Shown here piece by piece: positions 6,306-12,089 of a stretch of DNA of 12,089 nt. Below the pieces are notes generated by a model. The model ran no database searches. It saw only the letters and a list, made by a program, of their open reading frames with translations, and was not told where the DNA came from. This stretch comes from Ga0077536 sp943370145 (GTDB lineage: Bacteria > Pseudomonadota > Gammaproteobacteria > Ga0077536). The position numbers and the translations under genes were made by a program. The stretch spans positions 1 to 12,089 of the forward strand of contig CALRPY020000093.1 in assembly GCA_943370145.1 (NCBI GenBank). Direction: 5' to 3'. Numbering within the stretch: the first letter of the stretch is position 1; each line of letters starts with the position of its first letter.

Positions 6306-6437
6306 TTGCCACCGAGCACACAGGGAACACCGGGAGAAGAGAAAATTGTTGGTTGAGTCCCGCGGATACCGCCGCCGCGGAGGGCGCCATTTCAATTCGA
6401 CGTTCTTCTCCGTGCTCGCCGTGTCCTCTGTGGTAAA
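6306..6437. repeat. Palindromic CACGGAG-type repeat, copy B
   Basis: The left arm is TTGCCACCGAGCACACAGGG plus GAACACCGGGAG (from 6306). The right arm (about 6402-6437) ends CGTGTCCTCTGTGGTAAAA and is its imperfect reverse complement. The unrelated centre is about 65 bases. It starts 30 bases after the DUF2130 stop codon. The 394-base gap 6276-6669 contains no gene; it is filled mainly by this copy and copy C. Confidence 0.65.
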
Positions 6438-6503
6438 AATCCAGCTTCTTGTGTCGCGCAAGCACCTGGTCTCAGCACGGAGGACACGGAGAGCACGGAG
6501 AAG
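6405..6503. terminator. Long inverted repeat between convergent genes, possible bidirectional terminator
   Basis: The right arm of repeat B (6405-6433) and the left arm of repeat C (6475-6503) are complementary at 26 of 29 positions around a 41-base loop. This is a better match than the arms within either repeat. It sits between the convergent DUF2130 gene and the proton-channel gene, so it could stop transcripts from both sides. There is no adjacent T-run on the plus strand apart from TAAAAAT at 6434-6440 in the loop, so the role is inference. Confidence 0.4.
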
Positions 6504-6611
6504 GGGAGTGGAATGAGGTCTGCGGCCTCGCTTTGGCAGTGCTCCGCGGGCGGCGGCGGTCCGCTCAATCCCCCCCTGTGTTCTCGGTGGTCTCTGTGTT
6601 CGGTGGCCAAC
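6471..6611. repeat. Palindromic CACGGAG-type repeat, copy C
   Basis: The left arm (6475-6503) is CACGGAGGACACGGAGAGCA plus CGGAGAAG, three successive CACGGAG units about 9 bases apart. The right arm (6573-6611) contains TGTGTTCTCGGTGGTCTCTG and CGGTGGCCAAC and is its imperfect reverse complement. It lies 59 bases downstream (in the minus direction) of the proton-channel stop codon. Confidence 0.65.
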
Positions 6612-6669
6612 CGGCATCCCGTTTGCCACAAACCCGCACGCAGCGCACCGGCTTCGCCGCCAGCGATCC

Positions 6670-7467
6670 CTAGCGCTCGCGCAGGTGCGTGATCAGCGTG
6701 TTGTCGACCTTGGTCTTCGTGTCGAGCACCAGGCGGTCCTGGGACAGCTGGATCTGGTGCAGGAAGAACATGACGATGATCGTCAGGGTCAGCGCGACGA
6801 GGGTCGCGTTGAACGTGATGCCGAGGCCCTGCGTCACGCCGGTCACGTCGCCGGCCGCGGCGCGCTGCGCTTCCTGCAGCGCGGCGCCGATGCCGCGCAC
6901 GGTGCCGACGAAGCCCACCGCCGGAATCGCCCACACGCTGAAGCGGATCATCGACAGCTCCGCGTCGAGCCGCGAGGCCTCGAACTCGCATTCCTCGCGC
7001 GCGGCCGACGCCGCGTGCTGCACGCTGCGGGTCGCCGAGAAGCGATTCATCGCCGCCTTCAGCGTGCGTGGCAGGAAGCGCTGCTGTTCCACCAGCGGCA
7101 GCTTCTCGATCTGGCGCGCGAATTCGCGCACGTCCTCGGCGAACACGACCTCGCCCTCCTTCAGCCCGACGAAATCGTGCTCCAGGATCTTCTGCTCCCG
7201 CATCACGAGATACTGCCTGCGGCCCAGGATGAAGCCGGCCCAGATCGCGAGCACGAAGCAGGCTTCCGGCTCGTGGTCCATCACGATCACCCACATCGAT
7301 CGCGGCATCGTCGCCAGCGGGTCCTCGGCCCACACCTCCTTCTGGTGCGCGAGCACCGCTTCGGCCTGCGGCCGCACGGCGATGGTGTACACCGCGTGGA
7401 CCATCGTGAAGCTCAGCAACAGCGTGACGAGCGCATAGAAGAAATCGAACGGAAAGGCTTTTTTCAT
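6670..7467 (-). CDS. MotA/TolQ/ExbB-type proton channel protein
   Basis: 265 residues with four predicted membrane segments: about 10-30, 68-82, 172-196 and 215-238. A large cytoplasmic loop lies between TM2 and TM3, which is ExbB/TolQ/MotA topology. TM3 contains IPAVGFVGTVRGIGAAL (P182, G188-T189) and TM4 contains GLGITFNATLVALTLTI, which are family signatures. In this superfamily a pentamer of such subunits surrounds two TM helices of an ExbD/TolR/MotB partner and uses proton flow for mechanical work. It is the last gene of the minus-strand cluster, 49 bases after the second vWA gene, whose N-terminal helix is a fitting partner. No strong Shine-Dalgarno precedes the ATG at 7467. It is unlikely to be a flagellar stator: no MotB with an OmpA domain is nearby. 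Confidence 0.9.
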   Translation of the reverse strand: MKKAFPFDFFYALVTLLLSFTMVHAVYTIAVRPQAEAVLAHQKEVWAEDPLATMPRSMWVIVMDHEPEACFVLAIWAGFILGRRQYLVMREQKILEHDFVGLKEGEVVFAEDVREFARQIEKLPLVEQQRFLPRTLKAAMNRFSATRSVQHAASAAREECEFEASRLDAELSMIRFSVWAIPAVGFVGTVRGIGAALQEAQRAAAGDVTGVTQGLGITFNATLVALTLTIIVMFFLHQIQLSQDRLVLDTKTKVDNTLITHLRER

Positions 7468-7516
7468 GGCGGGCCCGGTTGTCTGGGGGTGCTTGGCATC
7501 TGGTTCATGGGGTGCT

Positions 7517-8527
7517 TCAGCGGAAGGAGTTGAGTCCGACGAAGCTGCCGCCGTTCTGGCGCGTGAGTTCCCGCATCAGCGCCGCGAAGCGGATGCCGGT
7601 GACCTGCATGCTCGGCGGATTCGCGAACTGCGTGGGAAATCCGATCGCGTGGATGCGAACCCGCGGCACGCCTCCGCGATCGGGCCGGTTGAGCCGGTGC
7701 ACGAAGGCCGCGACGTCGGCGATCGACTTGCCGGTGAACTCGTCACCGTAGACATACAGACCGATCTTGCGGTCGGGGCGGTAGAACTGCTTGATGGCCG
7801 CCTCGATGCCTTCGCTGGGGCTGGAATTCGAGAACACGTTCCAGGTGCGAAGGCGATCGATCACCGCCCGGCGCCGCGCCGGCGTGTCCGGGATCCAGTC
7901 GCCGGCATACTCGGGGAACATGTAGCTGCCTTCGTCGTTCATCACCTGCAGGCCCTTGACGCGCGGGTAGACGGTCAGCGTCTCGACGATTTCCTCGAGC
8001 ACCTTGGGCCACGCGTAATTGAACATGCTGCCGGAGGTGTCGATGATGAAGCAGATGTACTCCGAATCGACGGGAATGCCGCCAATGAGGTCCTTCGCCT
8101 TCGGCCGGTTCTTCTGCGCGTACAAGCGCTCCATTTCCTCGCTGAGACGCTGCTGCGCGGTCTTCAGTTCGCCGTGGATCGCGGCGTTCAGCGCGGCCTG
8201 CTGGTCGGCCTTCGCATCGTTCTCCTGCGCGCCGAGGAGGGCGGCGATCTGCGCCTTGATCTTCGCGAGCTCCGCGGCCGACAGCTGCGCGCTCGCGGCC
8301 CGCGCCGCCGTGTCGTCCCGCGCGCTGGCGGCGGCGGCGCGCGCGGCGAACAGTTCGCGTTGCAGGCTGCTGATCTCCGCGGCCCGCGGGTCGTCGGGGG
8401 ACGGCGTCGGCGAGTGCGGCCGCGTCGTCGTGACGGTCATCAGCAGGATGATCGCGCCGATGCCACAGGTGATCGTGTCGAGGAAGGAGATGCCGATCTC
8501 CGGCACTTCGCGGCGGGAGAGCTTCAT
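7517..8527 (-). CDS. Membrane-anchored vWA protein with ExbD/MotB-like N-terminal helix (second of two)
   Basis: 336 residues from the ATG at 8527, which overlaps the upstream gene's stop (ATGA, 8524-8527), implying translational coupling; a longer upstream open frame in this phase is only a shadow. N-terminal TM helix about 11-32 (ISFLDTITCGIGAIILLMTV) carries an acidic residue, D17, as in the ion-carrying aspartate of ExbD, TolR and MotB. A proline-rich linker, an alanine-rich coiled coil (about 47-140) and a vWA domain (about 153-336) follow. The metal-ion-dependent adhesion site is visible as DTSGS (D163, S165, S167) with a probable later aspartate in YGDEF (D262). The domain should face the periplasm. 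I infer that it pairs with the ExbB-like protein encoded next and with the paralogous vWA protein encoded before it. Confidence 0.88.
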   Translation of the reverse strand: MKLSRREVPEIGISFLDTITCGIGAIILLMTVTTTRPHSPTPSPDDPRAAEISSLQRELFAARAAAASARDDTAARAASAQLSAAELAKIKAQIAALLGAQENDAKADQQAALNAAIHGELKTAQQRLSEEMERLYAQKNRPKAKDLIGGIPVDSEYICFIIDTSGSMFNYAWPKVLEEIVETLTVYPRVKGLQVMNDEGSYMFPEYAGDWIPDTPARRRAVIDRLRTWNVFSNSSPSEGIEAAIKQFYRPDRKIGLYVYGDEFTGKSIADVAAFVHRLNRPDRGGVPRVRIHAIGFPTQFANPPSMQVTGIRFAALMRELTRQNGGSFVGLNSFR

Positions 8528-9612
8528 GGCCAGTCGTAGGCCGGCGTCAGGAAGGCGCCACGCGTGTACATCGCCGTCGACCAGTAGGCCCACGCCGCCA
8601 TCGGGTCGCCTTCCATCGGCAGCAGGATGACGTTGAAAGGCGGCATCGGCTGCGGGATCTGGCGCATCGCTTCCTCGAAGTAGGCGTTGCGCTGCGCGCC
8701 CGACACCTTGCGCCCGCGCGGGCCCTTCTGCCCCAGCGTCGGCAGCCCGTCGGTGATCAGGAACACGTTGTCGGGGCGCGGGTTCAAGGTCGAGAGCACC
8801 TGCACCGCGCGCGTCAGGTTCGAACCACCCTCGGGGATCGTGCCTTTCAGGTTCAGCACCGCCGCGTTGAACTGCTTCGCGTCGTCGACGTCCAGCCAGC
8901 GCCCGGCGCTGCCCGGGACGACCGGCTTCGCGTCGCTGTTGAAGGTGTAGATCTGGTACTGCGTGCCGGGCTGCAGCCTCGCGGTGATCCAGTCGACGGT
9001 GTCGAGCGCCTGCAGCCATTTTTCGGAGCGGCGCTTCGCCGCGTCGTCCATGTTCCGTCGCCGCAGCACGTTGACGATGGAGTCGTCGAGCATGCTGGCG
9101 GAGTTGTCGAGCAGGATCAGCACGTGTCGCCCGCCGGTCTTGATGCCGGTGAGGTATTCGCGATTGCCCTGGCCTACGAACTGTCGTACCTGGCGCGACT
9201 GCTCGTTCAGTTGCGACATCAGCTGCTGCTTCTCGGTCTCGAGCTTTTTCAGTGCGGCCTTCAGCGCCTCGATGTCGCGCGAGGTGATCGCGGGCGCCTC
9301 GCGCGGCTTGCGCTCGGTCCGCGTCTGGGCGAGCAGGGCGCGCGCGCTTTCCGATTCGGCGAGCAGCTGCGCGATCTGCTCGTCGATCGAGCGCGCCTCG
9401 TCGCGTGCCGTGCTCGTCGACTCGCGCGCGGCGGCGATCTGTGCCTGCAGCGCATCGATCTCGGCCGACAGGTCCACCGCCGCGACCTCGTCCTTCACGA
9501 TGGCTTCGTGCTTGAGGATCATGAACAGGAGCACCACGGCGCCGAAGCCGCAGCACATCACGTCGAGGAACGACAGCGTGAAGACCGAGAACGGGCGGCG
9601 TTTAAGCGTCAT
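8524..9612 (-). CDS. Membrane-anchored vWA protein with ExbD/MotB-like N-terminal helix (first of two)
   Basis: 362 residues from the ATG at 9612, which overlaps the end of the actin-like gene by 11 bases; the frame is open 60 bases further upstream, but this ATG fits the overlap and the start of the membrane helix. TM helix about 12-33 (SFLDVMCCGFGAVVLLFMIL) contains D17, at exactly the same position as in the downstream paralogue, with the shared pattern SFLDxxxCGxGAxxLL. A coiled coil (about 45-145) is followed by a vWA domain (about 160-362). Adhesion-site residues are D169-N-S-A-S173, T267 in GGSNLTRAV, and D288 in ITDG, so metal binding is likely intact. The vWA part is clearly diverged from that of the neighbour, suggesting a heterodimer rather than a recent duplicate. 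Confidence 0.88.
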   Translation of the reverse strand: MTLKRRPFSVFTLSFLDVMCCGFGAVVLLFMILKHEAIVKDEVAAVDLSAEIDALQAQIAAARESTSTARDEARSIDEQIAQLLAESESARALLAQTRTERKPREAPAITSRDIEALKAALKKLETEKQQLMSQLNEQSRQVRQFVGQGNREYLTGIKTGGRHVLILLDNSASMLDDSIVNVLRRRNMDDAAKRRSEKWLQALDTVDWITARLQPGTQYQIYTFNSDAKPVVPGSAGRWLDVDDAKQFNAAVLNLKGTIPEGGSNLTRAVQVLSTLNPRPDNVFLITDGLPTLGQKGPRGRKVSGAQRNAYFEEAMRQIPQPMPPFNVILLPMEGDPMAAWAYWSTAMYTRGAFLTPAYDWP

Positions 9613-10897
9613 CGTCCTGCTGCACGGTGATCGCCGTGAACAGCGCGCTCGCGCCAGTGAAGGTGACGACATCGCCCGCCGCGAGCGGCGCGCGTCCGGC
9701 GACCGGGCGACCGTTCAGCATCACGCGGCCGTCGACCAGCGCGTGGAGTTCGGGACCATTGGCCTCGCGGCCCACGCTGCACAGCGCCATCGGATCGGGT
9801 GTGCGGCTGCAGCCGCCGCGCGCGAGCAGGTAGAGCGGGGTCTGCACCAGGGGGAACGCGGTGTGATGATCGAGCAGGTGGGTCGCGCCGCCCGTGGCCA
9901 GGTGCGCCGTCGCCACCTGCAGCGTCGGTGCGCTGCTCGCCGGCAGTGCCGTGATGAGCTTCAGGCCCTCGGCTGAATCGCCCGGTGACAGCGCGCGCAA
10001 GGCGTCGAACACCGCCGCCGCCCGCAGGCGCGGCACGCTGCCGAAGACCTCCGCGTAAGCCGGCTGCGCCGCCAGTCGGTGGCTCGCCACGGGCTGGGCG
10101 CCGGCCGGCAGGGCCGTGCGCAGTCTCGTCAGCAGCGGGGCGACCGCGCCCACCACGGCCGTCCGCTCCACCCGCGTGTCGAAGCGCGCGCCGCGGTACT
10201 CGAGCTGGACCCGGATTTCGGCGTTGTCGGCGAGCAGGGCCAGCCAGTTAGGCAGGTGGTCGTGCAGCAGTTGCTCCGTCGCCGCGTGGTGCAGCGGGTC
10301 GAAACGGCAGTGGGTCACGAAGGCCGCCGTGATGACCTGCACGCAGGCCTGGCGGATGGCGAGCTGGCCGAGGCCAGGCATGACTTCCACGGTGCCGCGG
10401 GTCACGCGTTCGCCGATGTCGAGGTTCGTGATCACCGCCTGGTGCTGCTGCAGATCGACATGCGCCCAGCGCCCGGCGCCGAGCTGGGCGGCGCCGGCCG
10501 CCACCGCGCTGTCGACCAGGGCGAGCGGTTTGAGCCGGCAGGCCTGCGCGATGCCGAGCAGCAGCGACAGCTGCTCGTGCGACAGGCTGCCGGGCACCGC
10601 GAACACGGCCGCGGACGGTCCGCGCGCGAGCGAGCGCAGGTGCTCGAGATGCAGGTACGCGAGGTCGGCGTGGTGACGCACGCGCTTGCCGAACTGCTGC
10701 AGCGGCGCGGTGTTCAGATCGCGCCAGAAGCGGTTTTCCGTCGCTCGCGGATGCAGCTGGGCCTGGGCGAGCGCACTCGCCCCGATCTCGACCTGGCCGT
10801 TGACCGCGCAGGCGACGCCGGGGCTGGACGCCACGACCTCGCCGTCGACGGCGGCGCGCAGTTCGATGTCGTTCACTTCGATGACGCAGGTCGTCAT
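9602..10897 (-). CDS. Degenerate actin/Hsp70-fold protein with FHA-like C-terminus
   Basis: 431 residues. The ATG at 10897 is preceded by AGGA about 7 bases upstream. The N-terminal part follows the Hsp70/actin ATPase pattern: VPGSLSHEQLSLLLGIAQAC and LKPLALVDSAVAAGAAQLG (about 101-140) parallel the 'VPA...Q...AG..L..INEP.AAAL' region of Hsp70. The nucleotide-gripping loops look degraded: the first strand reads IEVNDIELRAA instead of a DxGT loop, and the second phosphate motif reads AHVDLQQHQAV instead of DLGGGT. It may be a pseudo-ATPase or scaffold. The last ~55 residues (CSVGREANGPELHALVDGRV, then LNGRPVAGRAPLAAGDVVTF) resemble a short FHA-like module. No membrane segment is seen, so it is probably cytoplasmic. 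The 76-base gap before it contains a GCCGGC hairpin (10919-10936). Fold assignment is by pattern only. Confidence 0.65.
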   Translation of the reverse strand: MTTCVIEVNDIELRAAVDGEVVASSPGVACAVNGQVEIGASALAQAQLHPRATENRFWRDLNTAPLQQFGKRVRHHADLAYLHLEHLRSLARGPSAAVFAVPGSLSHEQLSLLLGIAQACRLKPLALVDSAVAAGAAQLGAGRWAHVDLQQHQAVITNLDIGERVTRGTVEVMPGLGQLAIRQACVQVITAAFVTHCRFDPLHHAATEQLLHDHLPNWLALLADNAEIRVQLEYRGARFDTRVERTAVVGAVAPLLTRLRTALPAGAQPVASHRLAAQPAYAEVFGSVPRLRAAAVFDALRALSPGDSAEGLKLITALPASSAPTLQVATAHLATGGATHLLDHHTAFPLVQTPLYLLARGGCSRTPDPMALCSVGREANGPELHALVDGRVMLNGRPVAGRAPLAAGDVVTFTGASALFTAITVQQDDDA

Positions 10898-10973
10898 GCT
10901 CTGTCCTGTGTTGGGAACGCCGGCGGCGCTGCCGGCCCGTTAGGGGCTGGGTGATGCATTGCGAGGTCGGCGC

Positions 10974-11192
10974 TCAGATATCCTCGGGAAACGGCACCGG
11001 AAAGTCCTCCTGCACCTTCTCGCTCGGTTTGAAGGTATCGCTTGGCAGGCTGCGCGCGCGGTACTCCGGGCGCTCGGGCTCGGGTTCGCCGCTCCCGGGC
11101 GGCGGCGCGGCTGCCTGCCCCTGCTGTGCCCATGCGCCCGCCGCGCAGAAGCTGCACAGGACGAACAGGAACATGCCCAGGGTCCGCTGCAT
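10974..11192 (-). CDS. Small secreted (periplasmic) protein of unknown function
   Basis: 72 residues. A clear signal peptide (MQRTLGMFLFVLCSFCAAG, probable cleavage after AWA at residue 22) is followed by a proline/glutamate-rich stretch and an acidic tail (FKPSEKVQEDFPVPFPEDI). There is no lipobox matching [LVI][AST][GA]C, so a soluble periplasmic protein is more likely than a lipoprotein. The ATG lies 11 bases after the SUMF1-like stop; GAGG overlapping that stop can serve as Shine-Dalgarno, so the two genes are probably co-transcribed. I do not recognise the family. Its location suggests a periplasmic accessory of the membrane machine encoded downstream. The small size leaves some doubt, but signal peptide, spacing and codon use support a real gene. 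Confidence 0.7.
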   Translation of the reverse strand: MQRTLGMFLFVLCSFCAAGAWAQQGQAAAPPPGSGEPEPERPEYRARSLPSDTFKPSEKVQEDFPVPFPEDI

Positions 11193-11203
11193 CGGGGATT
11201 GCC

Positions 11204-12089
11204 TCAGCGCAGGTAACGCGCGACACGGAAGCCGAGGTCCGGACGTGGCGCGCCCGAGGCCTCGCGATGGCCGGCGCGCAGTTTCCCCTCATCCGCGCTC
11301 GCCCAGCTGGACCCCCGCACGACGTGCTGGGCCGCGCTCGATGGACCCAGCGGGTCGCTGCCACCGGCCGCGGCGGGCGCGAAGTAATCGTGGATCCACT
11401 CCGCGACGTTGCCGGCGAGATCGTACAGACCCTGCGAGTTCGGTGGATAGCTGCCGACCGGCGCCGTCGTGGCGTAGCCGTCGTCGTAGTCGCCGATCAC
11501 GCGCTCGAGGTATGGCTTCGCGGTTTCGTCGGCGAAGTTGCCGCTGGCCGAACGTGGCGGGAAGCCACCACCCCACGGGTATTTCAGCGGCTCGCCGTCG
11601 GCGCTGCGCGCCGCGACCCAGTCCCATTCGGCCTCGGTCGGCAGGCGGTAGCCCACCGCATCCGGGTTCACGCCGAGCACCCGGCCATAGCGGATCTGGT
11701 AGAACACCGGCAGGGAGTCGCGCCGCGACAGCCAGTTGCAGTACATCGCCGCCGCTTCCCAGGTGATACCGACCACGGGGAGCTTGTCCGCGTCCAGTTC
11801 CTGGCCTTCGCCTGCGCGCGAGACGTGGTTGCTGATGAAGCGACGATACTCGGCGTTGGTCACTTCGCGCGCGGCGAGGTAGAAGGGCCGCGTCAGGCGT
11901 GCCGGCGGACGCTGGGGGATTTTGAGGTCGCCGCCGTCGAAGCGCTTCAGCACCTGGCCGAGGCTGGTCCTGATCTCGCCCTCGATCGGAATCGGCACCT
12001 GCGTGTCGCCCGCTGCGCCCGCCTGCGGCGCTGCCTCACCGCCACGCGCGGCCTCGGCAGCGCGGCGCATCTCGGCGGCCTGGACGGCG
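11204..12089 (-). CDS. SUMF1/FGE-sulfatase-domain protein, 5' end outside window
   Basis: The frame stays open to the window edge (upstream residues AVQAAEMRRAAEAARGG), so an internal ATG at 12070 is not necessarily the start. The SUMF1 / formylglycine-generating-enzyme fold is recognised by LTRPFYLAAREVTNAEYRRF, LPVVGITWEAAAMYCNWLSR, YRLPTEAEWDWVAA, GLYDLAGNVAEWIHDYF and, at the end, VVRGSSWAS...RAGHREASGAPRPDLGFRVARYL. Authentic FGEs use two cysteines in the C-terminal segment; this protein has none there (its only cysteine is in MYCNW), so it is unlikely to make formylglycine. Such SUMF1-like domains often serve as binding or structural modules. The alanine-rich upstream part could be the end of a coiled coil or linker of a larger, possibly periplasmic protein. 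It is the first visible gene of the minus-strand cluster. Confidence 0.88.
   Translation of the reverse strand, partial: AVQAAEMRRAAEAARGGEAAPQAGAAGDTQVPIPIEGEIRTSLGQVLKRFDGGDLKIPQRPPARLTRPFYLAAREVTNAEYRRFISNHVSRAGEGQELDADKLPVVGITWEAAAMYCNWLSRRDSLPVFYQIRYGRVLGVNPDAVGYRLPTEAEWDWVAARSADGEPLKYPWGGGFPPRSASGNFADETAKPYLERVIGDYDDGYATTAPVGSYPPNSQGLYDLAGNVAEWIHDYFAPAAAGGSDPLGPSSAAQHVVRGSSWASADEGKLRAGHREASGAPRPDLGFRVARYLR

Noticed and set aside
4612..6611. CRISPR array suggested by repeated CACGGAG units
   Set aside because: Units are ~9 bases, arranged as inverted arms with no regular spacers, and there are no cas genes.
6291..6629. Open frames in the gap between the convergent genes (HRGHGEHGE-like peptides)
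   Set aside because: They translate the CACGGAG palindromic repeats; such peptides are artefacts of the repeat.
7517..9556. Apparent 679-residue fusion protein upstream of the second vWA gene
   Set aside because: Residues before the ATG at 8527 are the shifted frame of the first vWA gene; the ATGA overlap and the membrane helix mark the true start.
6670..9612. Flagellar stator or Zorya defence system
   Set aside because: There is no MotB/ZorB-like OmpA peptidoglycan-binding domain and no helicase or nuclease partner; the partner proteins carry vWA domains.

Overview
The window is high-GC bacterial chromosome with short intergenic gaps, ATGA-type gene overlaps and a REP-like hairpin of a kind common in Xanthomonadales and relatives. 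This fits a gammaproteobacterium (Xanthomonadales, Nevskiales or Steroidobacter-like). A betaproteobacterium cannot be excluded, and the taxonomy is inference.

Layout. (1) 1-2013, plus strand: the 3' end of a hydantoinase A/oxoprolinase-type gene followed by a complete hydantoinase B gene. Together they would form a two-subunit ATP-dependent cyclic-amide hydrolase or carboxylase. (2) 2014-4540: a recombination island. It holds hairpins, a 3' remnant of an IS91-family transposase, an intact integron integrase (intI type, minus strand), an attI-like site with two integrase-site-like direct repeats, and one gene cassette. The cassette carries a RelE/HigB-like toxin with its HigA-like antitoxin under their own promoter/operator, and ends in a degenerate attC-like sequence. 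The cassette looks less GC-rich than its surroundings. (3) 4541-6669: a DUF2130 coiled-coil protein flanked by three copies of a long palindromic CACGGAG-type repeat, one upstream and two downstream. (4) 6670-12089, minus strand: a compact gene cluster transcribed right to left. In order it encodes a SUMF1/FGE-sulfatase-like protein (5' end off the window), a small secreted protein, a degenerate actin/Hsp70-fold protein with an FHA-like tail, two membrane-anchored vWA proteins, and a MotA/TolQ/ExbB-type proton channel.

The most interesting part is region 4. Both vWA proteins begin with an ExbD/TolR/MotB-like transmembrane helix carrying an aspartate at the same position (D17), followed by a coiled coil and a vWA domain. 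The gene next to them encodes the matching ExbB/MotA-type partner. I infer a proton-motive-force-driven membrane machine in which the usual periplasmic domain of ExbD or MotB is replaced by vWA adhesion domains. Its accessory factors would be a pseudo-ATPase/FHA protein, a small periplasmic protein and a SUMF1-like protein lacking the catalytic cysteines. Overlapping or closely spaced genes support a single transcription unit. I cannot name this system from the sequence.

The integron is the second point of interest. Its integrase has all the catalytic residues, and attI plus the toxin-antitoxin cassette lie in the expected divergent arrangement.
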